Shown here: piece after piece, positions 26,816 through 36,171 of the stretch | How positions within the stretch are numbered: the first letter of the stretch is position 1 | How the letters are laid out: each line of letters opens with the position of its first letter | Assembly (NCBI RefSeq): GCF_003387535.1 | Contig: NZ_QUNR01000001.1 | Location: 434,001 to 498,000 of the forward strand | Origin: Paraperlucidibaca baekdonensis | GTDB taxonomy: Bacteria > Pseudomonadota > Gammaproteobacteria > Pseudomonadales > Moraxellaceae | Direction of reading: 5' to 3' | Length of the DNA stretch: 64,000 bases | Notes under the pieces: generated by a model | The model's database searches: none | What the model was told of the DNA's origin: nothing | Seen by the model: the letters and a program-made list of their open reading frames with translations, nothing else | Translations under genes and position numbers: made by a program

Positions 26816-27537
26816 TTGTAGGCCTGCACTTGGAGGCGATGGCCGACCGTCACCATGAGCTCGCCAAGCTCATGTCGGTATTGATATAGATGAAAGCAGA
26901 CGCTCACGCTGGTGCCGCAGATCACCGCCGTCCATAACACGTGGGTGATGAAGTGCGCGCCTCTGGCCACCTGAATGCCACCACAAAACAGCGAAAAGGC
27001 CAGCACAATGATCACGGTTTTGCGCACATGCTGAGGCCACCATTTTGTGCAGGCATAGATCATGGCGATCCACCCAAAGCCAACGCCGGCATGACCACTG
27101 GGCAGGCAGCGACCCGGACCTGGGGTGGCGGGCAGTGTGCTAAACGCGCGGAAATAATCAGCCGTGCCACCAAACTCGCTGAGCGACCACGGGCAGCTAT
27201 GCAGCGATTGATGCTTGAAATAGCCATTGATCGAGACGGCAATGAGCGCGCTGATGATGACAAACAGCCAGCCAAAAAATGATTCGGTGTGGCGGCTGCG
27301 CCAAGCCATGATCCAGCAGCCTAACCACAAGACGGTGGATAATTTATGCGTGCCATCGTGAAAAACGCGGGCAAACAAAAAACTGTCTCTGAGCGGGAAC
27401 TCGCCCGTGTTGGCATCGAAAAACCATGACGAGCTGATTAAGTCGAGGTTGGTGTAGCGCGAGAGCGCAATGGAGAGTAGGCCAAGCCCAAACCACGCGA
27501 GTAAGTCGTAAGGCCGTGAGTGCAAGGATGGAGGCAT
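26812..27537 (-). CDS. PAP2-family lipid phosphatase
   Basis: A 241-residue integral membrane phosphatase with about six helices. Motif 2 is PSGHAGVGFGW and motif 3 ARGAHFITHVLW, with Trp where most PAP2 enzymes have Asp; motif 1 is degenerate (FKHQSLHSCPW rather than Kx6RP). This variant is seen in phosphatases acting on lipid A or related phospholipids next to eptA. Inference: it removes or moves a phosphate so that EptA can modify lipid A. First gene of a two-gene unit, divergent from the response-regulator gene. Confidence 0.8.
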   Translation of the reverse strand: MPPSLHSRPYDLLAWFGLGLLSIALSRYTNLDLISSSWFFDANTGEFPLRDSFLFARVFHDGTHKLSTVLWLGCWIMAWRSRHTESFFGWLFVIISALIAVSINGYFKHQSLHSCPWSLSEFGGTADYFRAFSTLPATPGPGRCLPSGHAGVGFGWIAMIYACTKWWPQHVRKTVIIVLAFSLFCGGIQVARGAHFITHVLWTAVICGTSVSVCFHLYQYRHELGELMVTVGHRLQVQAYK

Positions 27538-27681
27538 AGCGTGAGCATCTGAGAAAATTGAGCCTGCACTATGCCCATCGCCACCTGCCTAGCAGCTTGC
27601 CGCTAGATGAACATTTGGTCATTTTCGCCACAGCCGCGCAAGCCGTGCGATTATGCGCAGACCAAATACACGGGGCGAAAC

Positions 27682-28359
27682 ATGCGCTTGTTAGTGGTTG
27701 AAGATGACCTTGAGATTGCCGGCTTTCTGCGCAAGGCATTGAGTGAGGCTGGACACATAGTCGATCACGCCGACAATGGCCGTGACGGCCTATTTCTCGC
27801 CACCGGTGAGCCCTACGATGCCATTGTCTTAGACCGCATGCTGCCGCAAATGGATGGCCTGTCGATGCTCGCGGCGTTGCGCGCCAGCGGTGCACGTGTG
27901 CCGGTGCTAATCCTCAGCGCGCTTAATCATGTCGATGAGCGCATCAAGGGCCTGCGCGCCGGTGGCGATGACTATTTGGTGAAGCCGTTTGTGCTCAGCG
28001 AATTGCTAGCACGTCTGGATGTCATCACGCGGCGGCATATGACGACCGTGGTCACTAGCAATGACATCCACGTGGGCGACCTCGTGCTTGATCGCCTCAC
28101 GCGCCAAGTGCATCGCGGCGATAAGCTCTTAAGCCTGAAGCCACAAGAGTATCGCGTGCTGGAGTATTTGATGCGCCATGCCGGCCAAGTGGTGACGCGC
28201 TCGATGTTGCTGGAGGGCGTCTGGGACTATCATTTTGACCCACAAACCAATGTCATCGATGTGCACATGTCGCGGCTGCGCGCGAAAGTCGATTTTGCAC
28301 CGCATGCGCCGCTCATTCATACGCTACGCGGCGCGGGGTATTGCCTTCGTGAAGACTAA
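27682..28359 (+). CDS. OmpR/PmrA-type response regulator
   Basis: 225 residues. Receiver domain from MRLLVVEDD, phosphoacceptor Asp51 in DAIVLDRMLPQ and Lys in DDYLVKPF. The C-terminal winged helix ends DPQTNVIDVHMSRLRAKV. I took the ATG at 27682 since the receiver begins there; the upstream 25 residues are non-homologous. It overlaps the histidine kinase gene. Divergent position to eptA suggests PmrA-like control of lipid A modification. Confidence 0.93.
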   Translation: MRLLVVEDDLEIAGFLRKALSEAGHIVDHADNGRDGLFLATGEPYDAIVLDRMLPQMDGLSMLAALRASGARVPVLILSALNHVDERIKGLRAGGDDYLVKPFVLSELLARLDVITRRHMTTVVTSNDIHVGDLVLDRLTRQVHRGDKLLSLKPQEYRVLEYLMRHAGQVVTRSMLLEGVWDYHFDPQTNVIDVHMSRLRAKVDFAPHAPLIHTLRGAGYCLRED

Positions 28360-29713
28360 TTTCTGGCGCGGCTCCACGGCCACCAAAATCACGTTATTTA
28401 ATGCCGGCATGCTGATGCTCTGCTTCGTGCTGCTACTCGCGTTTACGCAGTGGATGAGCGTGCGCTTTATGCACGAGCATATTGAGGAAAGCGTGAGCTC
28501 GGAGCTGTCTATGCTGGTGAGCGAATACGATATCGATGGCCGCGAAGGCATGCTCAGCCTCATTCGAGACCGTATGGCACGCAACTCGCCAGAGCACGAG
28601 CGATTTTATTGGTATGACGATCCTGATAGCGGCGCGGTGCTATCGAATCTTCGTGCGTGGCCGACAGAGGTCAGCGCGGTGAGCGAAACTTATTTTTTGC
28701 CGAGCCCCAGTCATCCCGGTAAAACCAAGCTAATGGCGCGCTGGCAAAACCTGCCCGGTGGTGAGCGTCTTTTGGTGGGTTTCGATGAGTACGAACTGCA
28801 CAGCATGCAGCGTAAATTGCGCCAAAGTGCCACCGTGAGTTTTGTCGTGGTGATGCTCTTGGCGTGGTTTGCCGGGCGAGTGATTACGCGAACGGCGCTG
28901 CGACCGATTGAGACTATTCGAGAATCAGCAGGTCAGATTATGGATGGCGATTTGCGCCATCGCATCCCGCACAACAACAGCGGTGATGAGTTTGACCAAC
29001 TCGCCATCACGCTCAATCGCATGCTTGACCGGATCTCACATTTGATCGCTGGCATTGAGGGCACCACCGATAATATTGCCCACGACTTACGCTCACCGCT
29101 GACGCGTCACCGGGCGCGGCTGGAGGCCTCATTGGCGGCGCGCCCTAATGAGGCTGAGTGGCCACAATGGGTCGAGCAAAATATCAGTGATATTGATCGT
29201 GTACTCAGCACCTTTGGCGCGTTGCTGAAGATTGCCCGTGTCGACTCGGGCGTGCTGCGCAAAGAGTTTGCATCGGTTGATTTAGCCCAGCTTTGCCACG
29301 ATGTCGTGGACTATGTCGAGCCACTGGTGGAGGCGCGCGAAATTCGGCTGGCGGTGTCGATTCCTGAACACGCCAGCTTGCAGGGCCATCGCGATTTGCT
29401 TTTTCAGCTGCTCATCAATGTCTTTGATAATGCGCTTAAATACGCGCCATCGGGCAGTCGTGTGTTGCTGCTCTGCGAGCGTGAGGGCAATCGCTGGTTG
29501 TTGCGTGTCGCTGACCAAGGCCCGGGTATCGCCGAGGCTGAGCGAGGGCGGGTGTTTGAGCGCTTGTATCGCGCCGATAGCACGCGGCAGTTACCGGGCT
29601 TGGGGCTCGGTTTAAGTTTGGTGCATGCGGTGGTGACGCTGCATCGCGGTGTGGTGAACTTGGCCGATGCTCAGCCGGGGCTGCAAGTCGATGTCCGTTT
29701 GCCGATCAGTTGA
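28349..29713 (+). CDS. Sensor histidine kinase (PmrB-like)
   Basis: 454 residues from a GTG start at 28349, which overlaps the response-regulator stop by 11 bases; longer frames only run inside that gene. Topology: helix at about 15-38, short periplasmic domain, helix at about 161-178, HAMP, HisKA with His245 in DNIAHDLRSPLTR, and HATPase_c with LINVFDNALKYAP and GLGLGLSLVHAVV. The sensor domain is about 120 residues. Stimulus unknown; by analogy cationic peptides, pH or metals. Confidence 0.9.
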   Translation: MKTNFWRGSTATKITLFNAGMLMLCFVLLLAFTQWMSVRFMHEHIEESVSSELSMLVSEYDIDGREGMLSLIRDRMARNSPEHERFYWYDDPDSGAVLSNLRAWPTEVSAVSETYFLPSPSHPGKTKLMARWQNLPGGERLLVGFDEYELHSMQRKLRQSATVSFVVVMLLAWFAGRVITRTALRPIETIRESAGQIMDGDLRHRIPHNNSGDEFDQLAITLNRMLDRISHLIAGIEGTTDNIAHDLRSPLTRHRARLEASLAARPNEAEWPQWVEQNISDIDRVLSTFGALLKIARVDSGVLRKEFASVDLAQLCHDVVDYVEPLVEAREIRLAVSIPEHASLQGHRDLLFQLLINVFDNALKYAPSGSRVLLLCEREGNRWLLRVADQGPGIAEAERGRVFERLYRADSTRQLPGLGLGLSLVHAVVTLHRGVVNLADAQPGLQVDVRLPIS

Positions 29714-29738
29714 CATATTCTGAATAACGTTCAGAATC
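29710..29738 (+). promoter_or_regulatory. Promoter and operator of the TetR-headed efflux operon
   Basis: TTGACA (29710-29715) overlaps the stop of the kinase gene; a CAGAAT-like -10 lies at 29732-29737. Inside is a perfect inverted repeat TTCTGAA-TAACG-TTCAGAA (29718-29736). The TetR gene begins 60 bases downstream, so autorepression is the simplest reading. The -10 match is weak. Confidence 0.6.
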
Positions 29739-29795
29739 CGACGCCTATTCATATGTGGCGGCGCGTCAGCCGCTACAACGGACGATGAGCAGTGC

Positions 29796-30524
29796 ATGGG
29801 TACCAAAGAGCGGCGCGAACGACAGTTTGAAGAACGCGAGCAACGGCTTTTGGCTGTGGCTCGTGAGCTCATCGTGCGCGATGGCTTACTGAATTTGCAG
29901 ATGAGCAAGCTGGCGAAAGCCAGCGAACATGCCATGGGCACGCTGTATCAGCATTTCGCCAGTAAAGAAGATCTCTACCTCGCGCTGGTCACTGAGTCGG
30001 TCGCCGAATACGCCGCGTTGTTTCAGCGCGTGGCGGCGTGGCAGGCATCATCGCGCGATCGCATGTTTGCCATCGCGGTGGCCGACAGCGTCTTTGTGCG
30101 CCGCAACCCCGAGCATTTTCGCCTAGCCCAATACGCGCTGTGTGAGGTGGTTTGGGGTGCGGCTAGCCTAGCGCGGCGTGATGCGCACCATGCCGCTAGT
30201 CAGCCAATTAGCGAGGCGGTCATGTGCATCGTGCAAGATGGCCTGCGCGCTGGCGATTTGCAGCCGCAAGGCATGAGCCCAGAAGAGATTTCCACCGGCT
30301 TTTGGGCCATGAGTCAGGGCATTCATACGTTGGCACATGCCGAGGGGCTGCTCGAACAATACGCCGTGCATCGGCCCTATGGCCTACTCGCGCGGCATCT
30401 GCAATTTTTACTTAATGGCCTGGGCTGGCAACCGCTCAGCGCCCTCAATGACGAGGCGCTCAATGCGCTGATTGCGCGTATTCGCGCGGAGGTTTTGCAT
30501 GATGGCTGTGATGATGTGGCGTAA
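29796..30524 (+). CDS. TetR-family regulator of the adjacent RND efflux operon
   Basis: 242 residues with a TetR DNA-binding domain near 15-60 (GTLYQHFASKEDLYLALV) and a ligand domain containing GFWAMSQGIHTLA. It lies upstream of and overlaps the outer-membrane factor gene region, in the same direction as the pump, with a palindromic operator ahead of it. It is inferred to repress its own operon until a substrate binds. Confidence 0.9.
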   Translation: MGTKERRERQFEEREQRLLAVARELIVRDGLLNLQMSKLAKASEHAMGTLYQHFASKEDLYLALVTESVAEYAALFQRVAAWQASSRDRMFAIAVADSVFVRRNPEHFRLAQYALCEVVWGAASLARRDAHHAASQPISEAVMCIVQDGLRAGDLQPQGMSPEEISTGFWAMSQGIHTLAHAEGLLEQYAVHRPYGLLARHLQFLLNGLGWQPLSALNDEALNALIARIRAEVLHDGCDDVA

Positions 30525-31860
30525 TGGCCTGCGCCTAGGCGCATTAACCGCGGCATTGAGCGTGGTGCCAGTGGCGCAGGCATTAACGCTGAGTGAGGCA
30601 CTGACGGCCGCGTTTAACTCCGATCCGGTGGCGGCTGCGGCCTTGGCCGAACGCGATGCTGGCCTTGAGATCGGTGTGCAAGAGCGTGCCACGCGGCTGC
30701 CGCAAATTAATGCCGTGGGCGCCATGACCACCACCGATTCGCGGGTCAGCACCACGCCATTTCGTGACCCAGTGACTGGCGCGACCGGCTACAAAGAGCG
30801 CTACAACGGCTGGGATGCCTCGGTGGTGTTGCGCCAGCCGCTGTTTCGCTACGATTTTCTCGCCCGTGGCCGGCGCGCCGATGCCCAAGATCGACTCGCC
30901 GAGATGGGTTTTGTCGCCAATTCGCAAGCACTGATGGCGCGCGTCGCCGAGCGCTATTTGGGCGTGCTGCAAGCGCAAAATGATATGCGCTTGGCCGAGG
31001 CCGAGGCCGAAGCCGTGGCTAAATCGTTGGCCGATACCCGTAAGCGCTATGAAGTGCAGCTGATTCCCGGCACCGATCTCAAAGAGGCGCAAGCGCGTCA
31101 CGATTTGGCGCAAGCGCAGCTGCTCTCCGCCAAGCAAAATGTCGCGGCCGCCCGCGATGCCCTCGATGAAAGCACCGGGCGCGGCTATGAGCCATTGGGC
31201 GTGCTTGATGAGGCCACCGAGTTGCCTGAGCTCAACGACACATCGCCCGAGGCGTGGCTCAAACTCGCGCGCATCCACAGTCCGGCGCTGCTGCAAGCGC
31301 AGGCGCAGCTCGAGGTCGCCACCGCCAATATTAGCTCGCAGCGTAGCAGCGCCTTGCCATCGTTAGACTTTGTTGCCTCGCATGGCCGTCTCGATAACTC
31401 CGACTCGCAGGTGGGCATCGCCGCAGATAACACCGCGTATGGCATTGAGCTGACGGTGCCGATTTTCGCCAGTGGCGCCAACGTCAGCCGCATTCGCCAA
31501 GCGCAAGCGCAGCATCGATTGGCCACGGCCGCGCGTGATCGCGTCAGTCGTGAGCTGACCCGCGAGACCCAGCGACTTGTCCGTGATGTGCAAGTCGCCC
31601 GCGCGCAGGCTAATGCCTATGCGCGCGCCGTGGAGTCGGCTACTGCTGCCGAACGCGGCACGCGCTATGGCTATGAGGCCGGCAAGCGCACCATTGTCGA
31701 TGTGCTCAATGCCCAGTCGAGCGCGGTGCAAGCGCGCCGTACACTCGATCAAAGCCGCTACGGCGTGCTCCTGAAAACACTCCAATTGAAGCAGCAAGCC
31801 GGCATACTCACGCCGCACGATATTGCTGCTATCGATACTCTGTTAAGCCCTGCGAATTAA
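30499..31860 (+). CDS. TolC-family outer-membrane efflux factor
   Basis: About 453 residues, Sec signal (LTAALSVVPVAQA) then two repeats of the OEP domain with long helical coiled coils. The start is taken at 30499: GGAGG (30488-30492) lies 6 bases ahead, inside the end of the TetR gene, so the two overlap by 26 bases. No lipobox, so it resembles TolC more than OprM in anchoring. It forms the outer-membrane duct for the pump encoded next. Confidence 0.88.
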   Translation: MMAVMMWRNGLRLGALTAALSVVPVAQALTLSEALTAAFNSDPVAAAALAERDAGLEIGVQERATRLPQINAVGAMTTTDSRVSTTPFRDPVTGATGYKERYNGWDASVVLRQPLFRYDFLARGRRADAQDRLAEMGFVANSQALMARVAERYLGVLQAQNDMRLAEAEAEAVAKSLADTRKRYEVQLIPGTDLKEAQARHDLAQAQLLSAKQNVAAARDALDESTGRGYEPLGVLDEATELPELNDTSPEAWLKLARIHSPALLQAQAQLEVATANISSQRSSALPSLDFVASHGRLDNSDSQVGIAADNTAYGIELTVPIFASGANVSRIRQAQAQHRLATAARDRVSRELTRETQRLVRDVQVARAQANAYARAVESATAAERGTRYGYEAGKRTIVDVLNAQSSAVQARRTLDQSRYGVLLKTLQLKQQAGILTPHDIAAIDTLLSPAN

Positions 31861-31872
31861 GCCGAGGAAGCC

Positions 31873-33042
31873 ATGAATAAGCGCATGATGTGGATGTTGA
31901 TAATCACGGCGGTCGTCTTTGGCGGGCTGTTTGGCATGAAATGGTTCGGCAATAAAATGATGAACCAATTCTTTGACACGATGCCGGTGCCGGCCGCGGC
32001 AGTGTCATCGGCAAAGGCTGAAGCGCTGAGCTGGCGGGCAACCATTGCCGGTGTGGGCACGGTGGTGGCCAGCCAAGGCACGCGCATTAGTAGCGAGTCG
32101 GGTGGCTTGGTGGCTAAGGTGCACTTTGAGTCGGGCGCGAAAGTTAAGCGCGGCGATTTATTGGTGACACTGTCGGCGGGCAGCGAGCAGGCCGATTTGG
32201 CGCGCTTGCAGTCGCAGGCCACGCTGGCGAAATCCGAACTCTCGCGCTTGCAGCGTTTGTATTCCTTAGAGGCCATCTCGAAGTCGGATTTAGATCGTGC
32301 TGAAACTGATTTCCGTGCTGCGCAATCGGCTGCCGATGGCCAGCGCGCCAAGCTGGCGCAAAAGCAAATTCGCGCGCCATTTAGCGGCCAGCTCGGTATT
32401 CGTCAGGTCGATGTGGGCCAGTATTTAACACCCGGTGAGACCATGGTGACGCTGCAACAGCTCGATCCGGTCTATGTTGATTTCAGTTTGCCAGAGCAAG
32501 ATGTATTGCGTGTGGCCACTGGCCAGGCGGTCAACATCACGCTCGATGCACAGGCCGATCGCGTTTTTACTGGCGTGATCAGCGCTATTGAACCGCAAGT
32601 CGATGTGCAAACGCGCAACTTTAAGGTGCGCGCCAATGTCGCCAATGCCGATCGCGCGTTACGCCCCGGCCAATTTGCGCGCGCTGAAATTGCCTTGCCA
32701 GCGGTGCGCGAGGTGGTGGCTGTGCCCATCACTGCGGTGAGCTATAACCCCTACGGCAACTCGGTGTATGTGATTGTGAAGGCACCAACAAAAGCCGCTG
32801 AACCGGGCGCTGCTGGCGAGCAGAGCGCTGAGAAAGCCGCCGATGAGCAGCTCATTGTTCGCCGTCGTTTTATTAAAACAGGTGAGGCGCGCGGCGACTT
32901 GGTAGAGATTACCGAGGGCTTAAGTGCCGGCGATACGGTCGCCACCAGCGGTCTGCTGAAGTTGCAAAATGATGCCAAGGTCATCATCAATAACACCGTG
33001 ATGCCACCGGCCTCAGCCGCCCCCACGCCCGCTGAAAGCTAA
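31873..33042 (+). CDS. RND efflux periplasmic adaptor (membrane fusion protein)
   Basis: 389 residues: N-terminal membrane anchor (MWMLIITAVVFGGLFGM), lipoyl-like half motifs (SSESGGLVAKVHFESGAKVKRG and RAPFSGQLGIRQVDVGQYL), a helical hairpin at about 110-150 and beta-barrel plus membrane-proximal domains. A lipobox Cys is absent. It links the RND pump to the outer-membrane factor. Confidence 0.9.
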   Translation: MNKRMMWMLIITAVVFGGLFGMKWFGNKMMNQFFDTMPVPAAAVSSAKAEALSWRATIAGVGTVVASQGTRISSESGGLVAKVHFESGAKVKRGDLLVTLSAGSEQADLARLQSQATLAKSELSRLQRLYSLEAISKSDLDRAETDFRAAQSAADGQRAKLAQKQIRAPFSGQLGIRQVDVGQYLTPGETMVTLQQLDPVYVDFSLPEQDVLRVATGQAVNITLDAQADRVFTGVISAIEPQVDVQTRNFKVRANVANADRALRPGQFARAEIALPAVREVVAVPITAVSYNPYGNSVYVIVKAPTKAAEPGAAGEQSAEKAADEQLIVRRRFIKTGEARGDLVEITEGLSAGDTVATSGLLKLQNDAKVIINNTVMPPASAAPTPAES

Positions 33043-33054
33043 GCCGAGGTCACC

Positions 33055-36000
33055 ATGAAATTTACCGATATTTTCATTAAGCGACCGGTGCTGGCGATTG
33101 TTGTCAGCTTGATTATTTTGCTGCTCGGCCTGCGTTCGGCCACCGATTTGAATGTGCGGCAATACCCCGAGCTGCAAAATGCTGTGATCAATGTGGTGAC
33201 CACCTATGTCGGTGCTGATGCCGAGTTGGTGCAGGGCTTTATCACCACGCCTTTGGAGCGCGAGATCGCCTCGGCGCAGGGCATCGACTATATAAAATCG
33301 ACGAGTTTGTCGGGTGTGAGCTCGATTCAGGCGTATTTGCGCCTCGACTACGACCCCAATGTGGCGCTCACGCAAGTCGCCGCCAAGGTCAATAAGCTGC
33401 GCAATCAGCTGCCAGAAAACTCCGAAGATTCGGTGGTGGAGCTCTCGGTGGGCGACACCACGGCCGCCATGTATCTGTCGTTTTATTCTGACATTCTCGA
33501 CAATAATCAAATCACTGATTATTTGGTGCGCGTGGTCGAGCCCAAGCTCGCGACTGTGCCGGGTGTGCAGCGCGCGCGCATTTTGGGCGATCGCACCTTT
33601 GCCATGCGCATCTGGATGAAACCCGAGCGCATGGCGGCGCTCGGCGTTACCGCGAGCGATGTCTACAACGCCTTACGCAGCAATAACGTGCTCGCCGCGC
33701 TTGGTGCGACCAAAGGTTCGATGGTGCAAGTCGACCTCACCGCCTCCACCGATTTGAGTACGCCCGACGAGTTCCGCGCACTGGTGGTGCGCTCGGCCGA
33801 TGGCGCGATTATTCGCCTCGGCGATATTGCCGATGTGGTGTTGGGCTCGGAAAACTACAGCACCGATGTTTCGTTTAATGGCAAAAAAGCCACCTTCATG
33901 GGCATTGAAGTGGCGCCCGATGCGAACTCGCTCGATGTCATTAAAGACCTGCGCGATAACGCCTGGCCGGAGATTATTGCGCAGCTGCCCGAGGGCCTGA
34001 AAGCAAGTATTCCTTACGATTCCACGCGCTATATCAACGACGCCATCAGCGAGGTGATACAAACGCTGATTGAGGCCGTGCTGATTGTCATTGTGGTGAT
34101 TTATCTGTTTTTGGGCTCACTGCGCAGTGTCTTGATTCCGGCGGTTACCGTGCCGCTGTCGATGATCGGCGCGTGCTTTCTGATGCAGCTCATGGGCTTT
34201 TCGATCAACCTGCTGACCTTGCTCTCAATGGTGCTGGCCATTGGCATGGTGGTCGATGACGCCATCATCGTACTGGAGAATATTCATCGGCATATTGAAG
34301 AGGGCATGAAGCCCTTTGATGCTGCCATCAAGGGTGCGCGTGAGCTGCTTGGGCCGGTGATCGCGATGACCATTACGCTGGTCGCCGTGTATTTGCCGAT
34401 TGGCTTTATTGGCGGCCTAACCGGCACGTTATTTGTCGAGTTTGCCTTTACGCTGGCCGGCGCGGTGCTGCTTTCCGGCGTCATTGCCTTGACCTTGTCG
34501 CCAATGATGTCAGCCGCCTTGCTGCGCCCGCAACGCGAGGAGCAGGGCAATCGCTTCGCGCATTGGCTCGATGAGAAGTTCGATAATCTGCGCCAAGGCT
34601 ATCAGCGCAAATTGCATAGCGCGCTCGATGATAAACACGTGATTTTGACCTTCGGCGCCATCGTACTGGTGTCGTGCTTCTTCTTATTTAAGACCTCACC
34701 AACGGAGCTTGCGCCGGAAGAAGATCAAGGTTTTTTCTTGGTATTTTCCAAGAGCGATTCGTTTTCATCATTGGATTATCTGACGTCATATACCGATGAG
34801 CTGACGAAAATCGTCAATGCAATTCCCGAGAAAGAAAACTATTTCTTGCTCAATGGTGTTGGTGGCGGCGGCTCGGCGGTGGGCAGCAACACGGCTATTT
34901 CCGGTGTGGTGATGAAGCCGTGGACCGAGCGCGATCGCACGACCAAGGCTGTGCTTCAGGAAGCCACTGGTGAGATCAACCAAATTGCGGGCTTAAAAAA
35001 TGCCGCGTTTTCACCGCCATCATTGCCCAGTGGTGGCAATGGTTTTCCAGTCGAGTTCATCATCACTGGTACGGCCACGCCCGAGGCGATGTTAAGTGCC
35101 GGTGATGAGGTGCTGGCGAAGGCCATGGCCAGTAAAAAATTCATCTTCATGCAAAGCGATTTGAAGATCGATAAGCCGCAGGTCAAGGTCGAGGTTGATC
35201 GCGAGAAGGCCGCGCTGTTGGGCATCAATATGAGTACGCTGGCGGCCGATATGTCGGCCATGCTCTCCGGCGGCTATGCCAATCGCTTCAGCATGGAGTC
35301 GCGCTCCTACAAGGTGATTCCGCAAGTCACGCGCACGGAGCGTTTGAATCCATCGCAGCTGGAAAATTACTACACGCGCACGGTGACGGGTGAGCTGATT
35401 CCATTGTCGACGGTGGTGACGCTGAAAGAGACAGTGCAGCCGCAATCGTTGAATCGCTTTCAGCAGCTCAGTGCCGTATCACTCTCGGGTGTGCCGCGTC
35501 CCGGCGTAACGCTAGGTGAAGCATTAGGCGTGCTTGATGAGGCCGCGCGCACCACGTTGCCGAAAGACTTCAGCGTCGATTATGGCGGCCAGTCGCGGCA
35601 GTATAAAAACGAAGGCTCGGCCTTGGTGATGACGTTTTTCTTCGCCCTGGTGATTATTTATTTGGTACTGGCGGCGCAGTTTGAGTCCTTCCGCGACCCG
35701 CTGATTATGTTGGTCACGGTGCCCATGTCGATCTGCGGTGCGCTGCTGTGTTTGAACATCGCGGCAATGTTCCAGACGCCGGGCGCCTCCATCAATATTT
35801 ATACGCAGGTGGGGCTGGTGACGCTGATAGGCGTGATTGCCAAGCACGGCATTTTGATTGTTGAGTTTGCCAATCAGCTGCAGCGCCAAGGCCGCGATCG
35901 GCGTTTGGCCATCGAAGAGGCGGCGGCGATTCGTCTGCGCCCCGTCTTGATGACCACCGCCGCGCTTGTGCTGGCAATGATTCCGCTGCTTATTGCCACT

Positions 36001-36171
36001 GGCCCGGGCGCGGCATCGCGCTTCTCCATGGGCTTGGTGATCGCCACCGGCATGACCATCGGTACCTTGTTTACGCTCTATGTGGTGCCAGCGATGTATC
36101 TGTATTTGGGTCGCGACATTGCCACTGATGCCGAGCATCTCAACAAGGCGCCAGCGGAGACCACGGCATGA
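33055..36171 (+). CDS. RND-family multidrug efflux permease (HAE-1 type)
   Basis: 1038 residues, twelve transmembrane helices and two large periplasmic loops. The proton-relay pair Asp401-Asp402 lies in GMVVDDAIIV of helix 4. Typical start MKFTDIFIKRPV. Probably exports hydrophobic or amphiphilic compounds in exchange for protons. It is the third structural gene of a TetR-OMF-MFP-RND operon. Substrate profile cannot be read from sequence. Confidence 0.92.
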   Translation: MKFTDIFIKRPVLAIVVSLIILLLGLRSATDLNVRQYPELQNAVINVVTTYVGADAELVQGFITTPLEREIASAQGIDYIKSTSLSGVSSIQAYLRLDYDPNVALTQVAAKVNKLRNQLPENSEDSVVELSVGDTTAAMYLSFYSDILDNNQITDYLVRVVEPKLATVPGVQRARILGDRTFAMRIWMKPERMAALGVTASDVYNALRSNNVLAALGATKGSMVQVDLTASTDLSTPDEFRALVVRSADGAIIRLGDIADVVLGSENYSTDVSFNGKKATFMGIEVAPDANSLDVIKDLRDNAWPEIIAQLPEGLKASIPYDSTRYINDAISEVIQTLIEAVLIVIVVIYLFLGSLRSVLIPAVTVPLSMIGACFLMQLMGFSINLLTLLSMVLAIGMVVDDAIIVLENIHRHIEEGMKPFDAAIKGARELLGPVIAMTITLVAVYLPIGFIGGLTGTLFVEFAFTLAGAVLLSGVIALTLSPMMSAALLRPQREEQGNRFAHWLDEKFDNLRQGYQRKLHSALDDKHVILTFGAIVLVSCFFLFKTSPTELAPEEDQGFFLVFSKSDSFSSLDYLTSYTDELTKIVNAIPEKENYFLLNGVGGGGSAVGSNTAISGVVMKPWTERDRTTKAVLQEATGEINQIAGLKNAAFSPPSLPSGGNGFPVEFIITGTATPEAMLSAGDEVLAKAMASKKFIFMQSDLKIDKPQVKVEVDREKAALLGINMSTLAADMSAMLSGGYANRFSMESRSYKVIPQVTRTERLNPSQLENYYTRTVTGELIPLSTVVTLKETVQPQSLNRFQQLSAVSLSGVPRPGVTLGEALGVLDEAARTTLPKDFSVDYGGQSRQYKNEGSALVMTFFFALVIIYLVLAAQFESFRDPLIMLVTVPMSICGALLCLNIAAMFQTPGASINIYTQVGLVTLIGVIAKHGILIVEFANQLQRQGRDRRLAIEEAAAIRLRPVLMTTAALVLAMIPLLIATGPGAASRFSMGLVIATGMTIGTLFTLYVVPAMYLYLGRDIATDAEHLNKAPAETTA

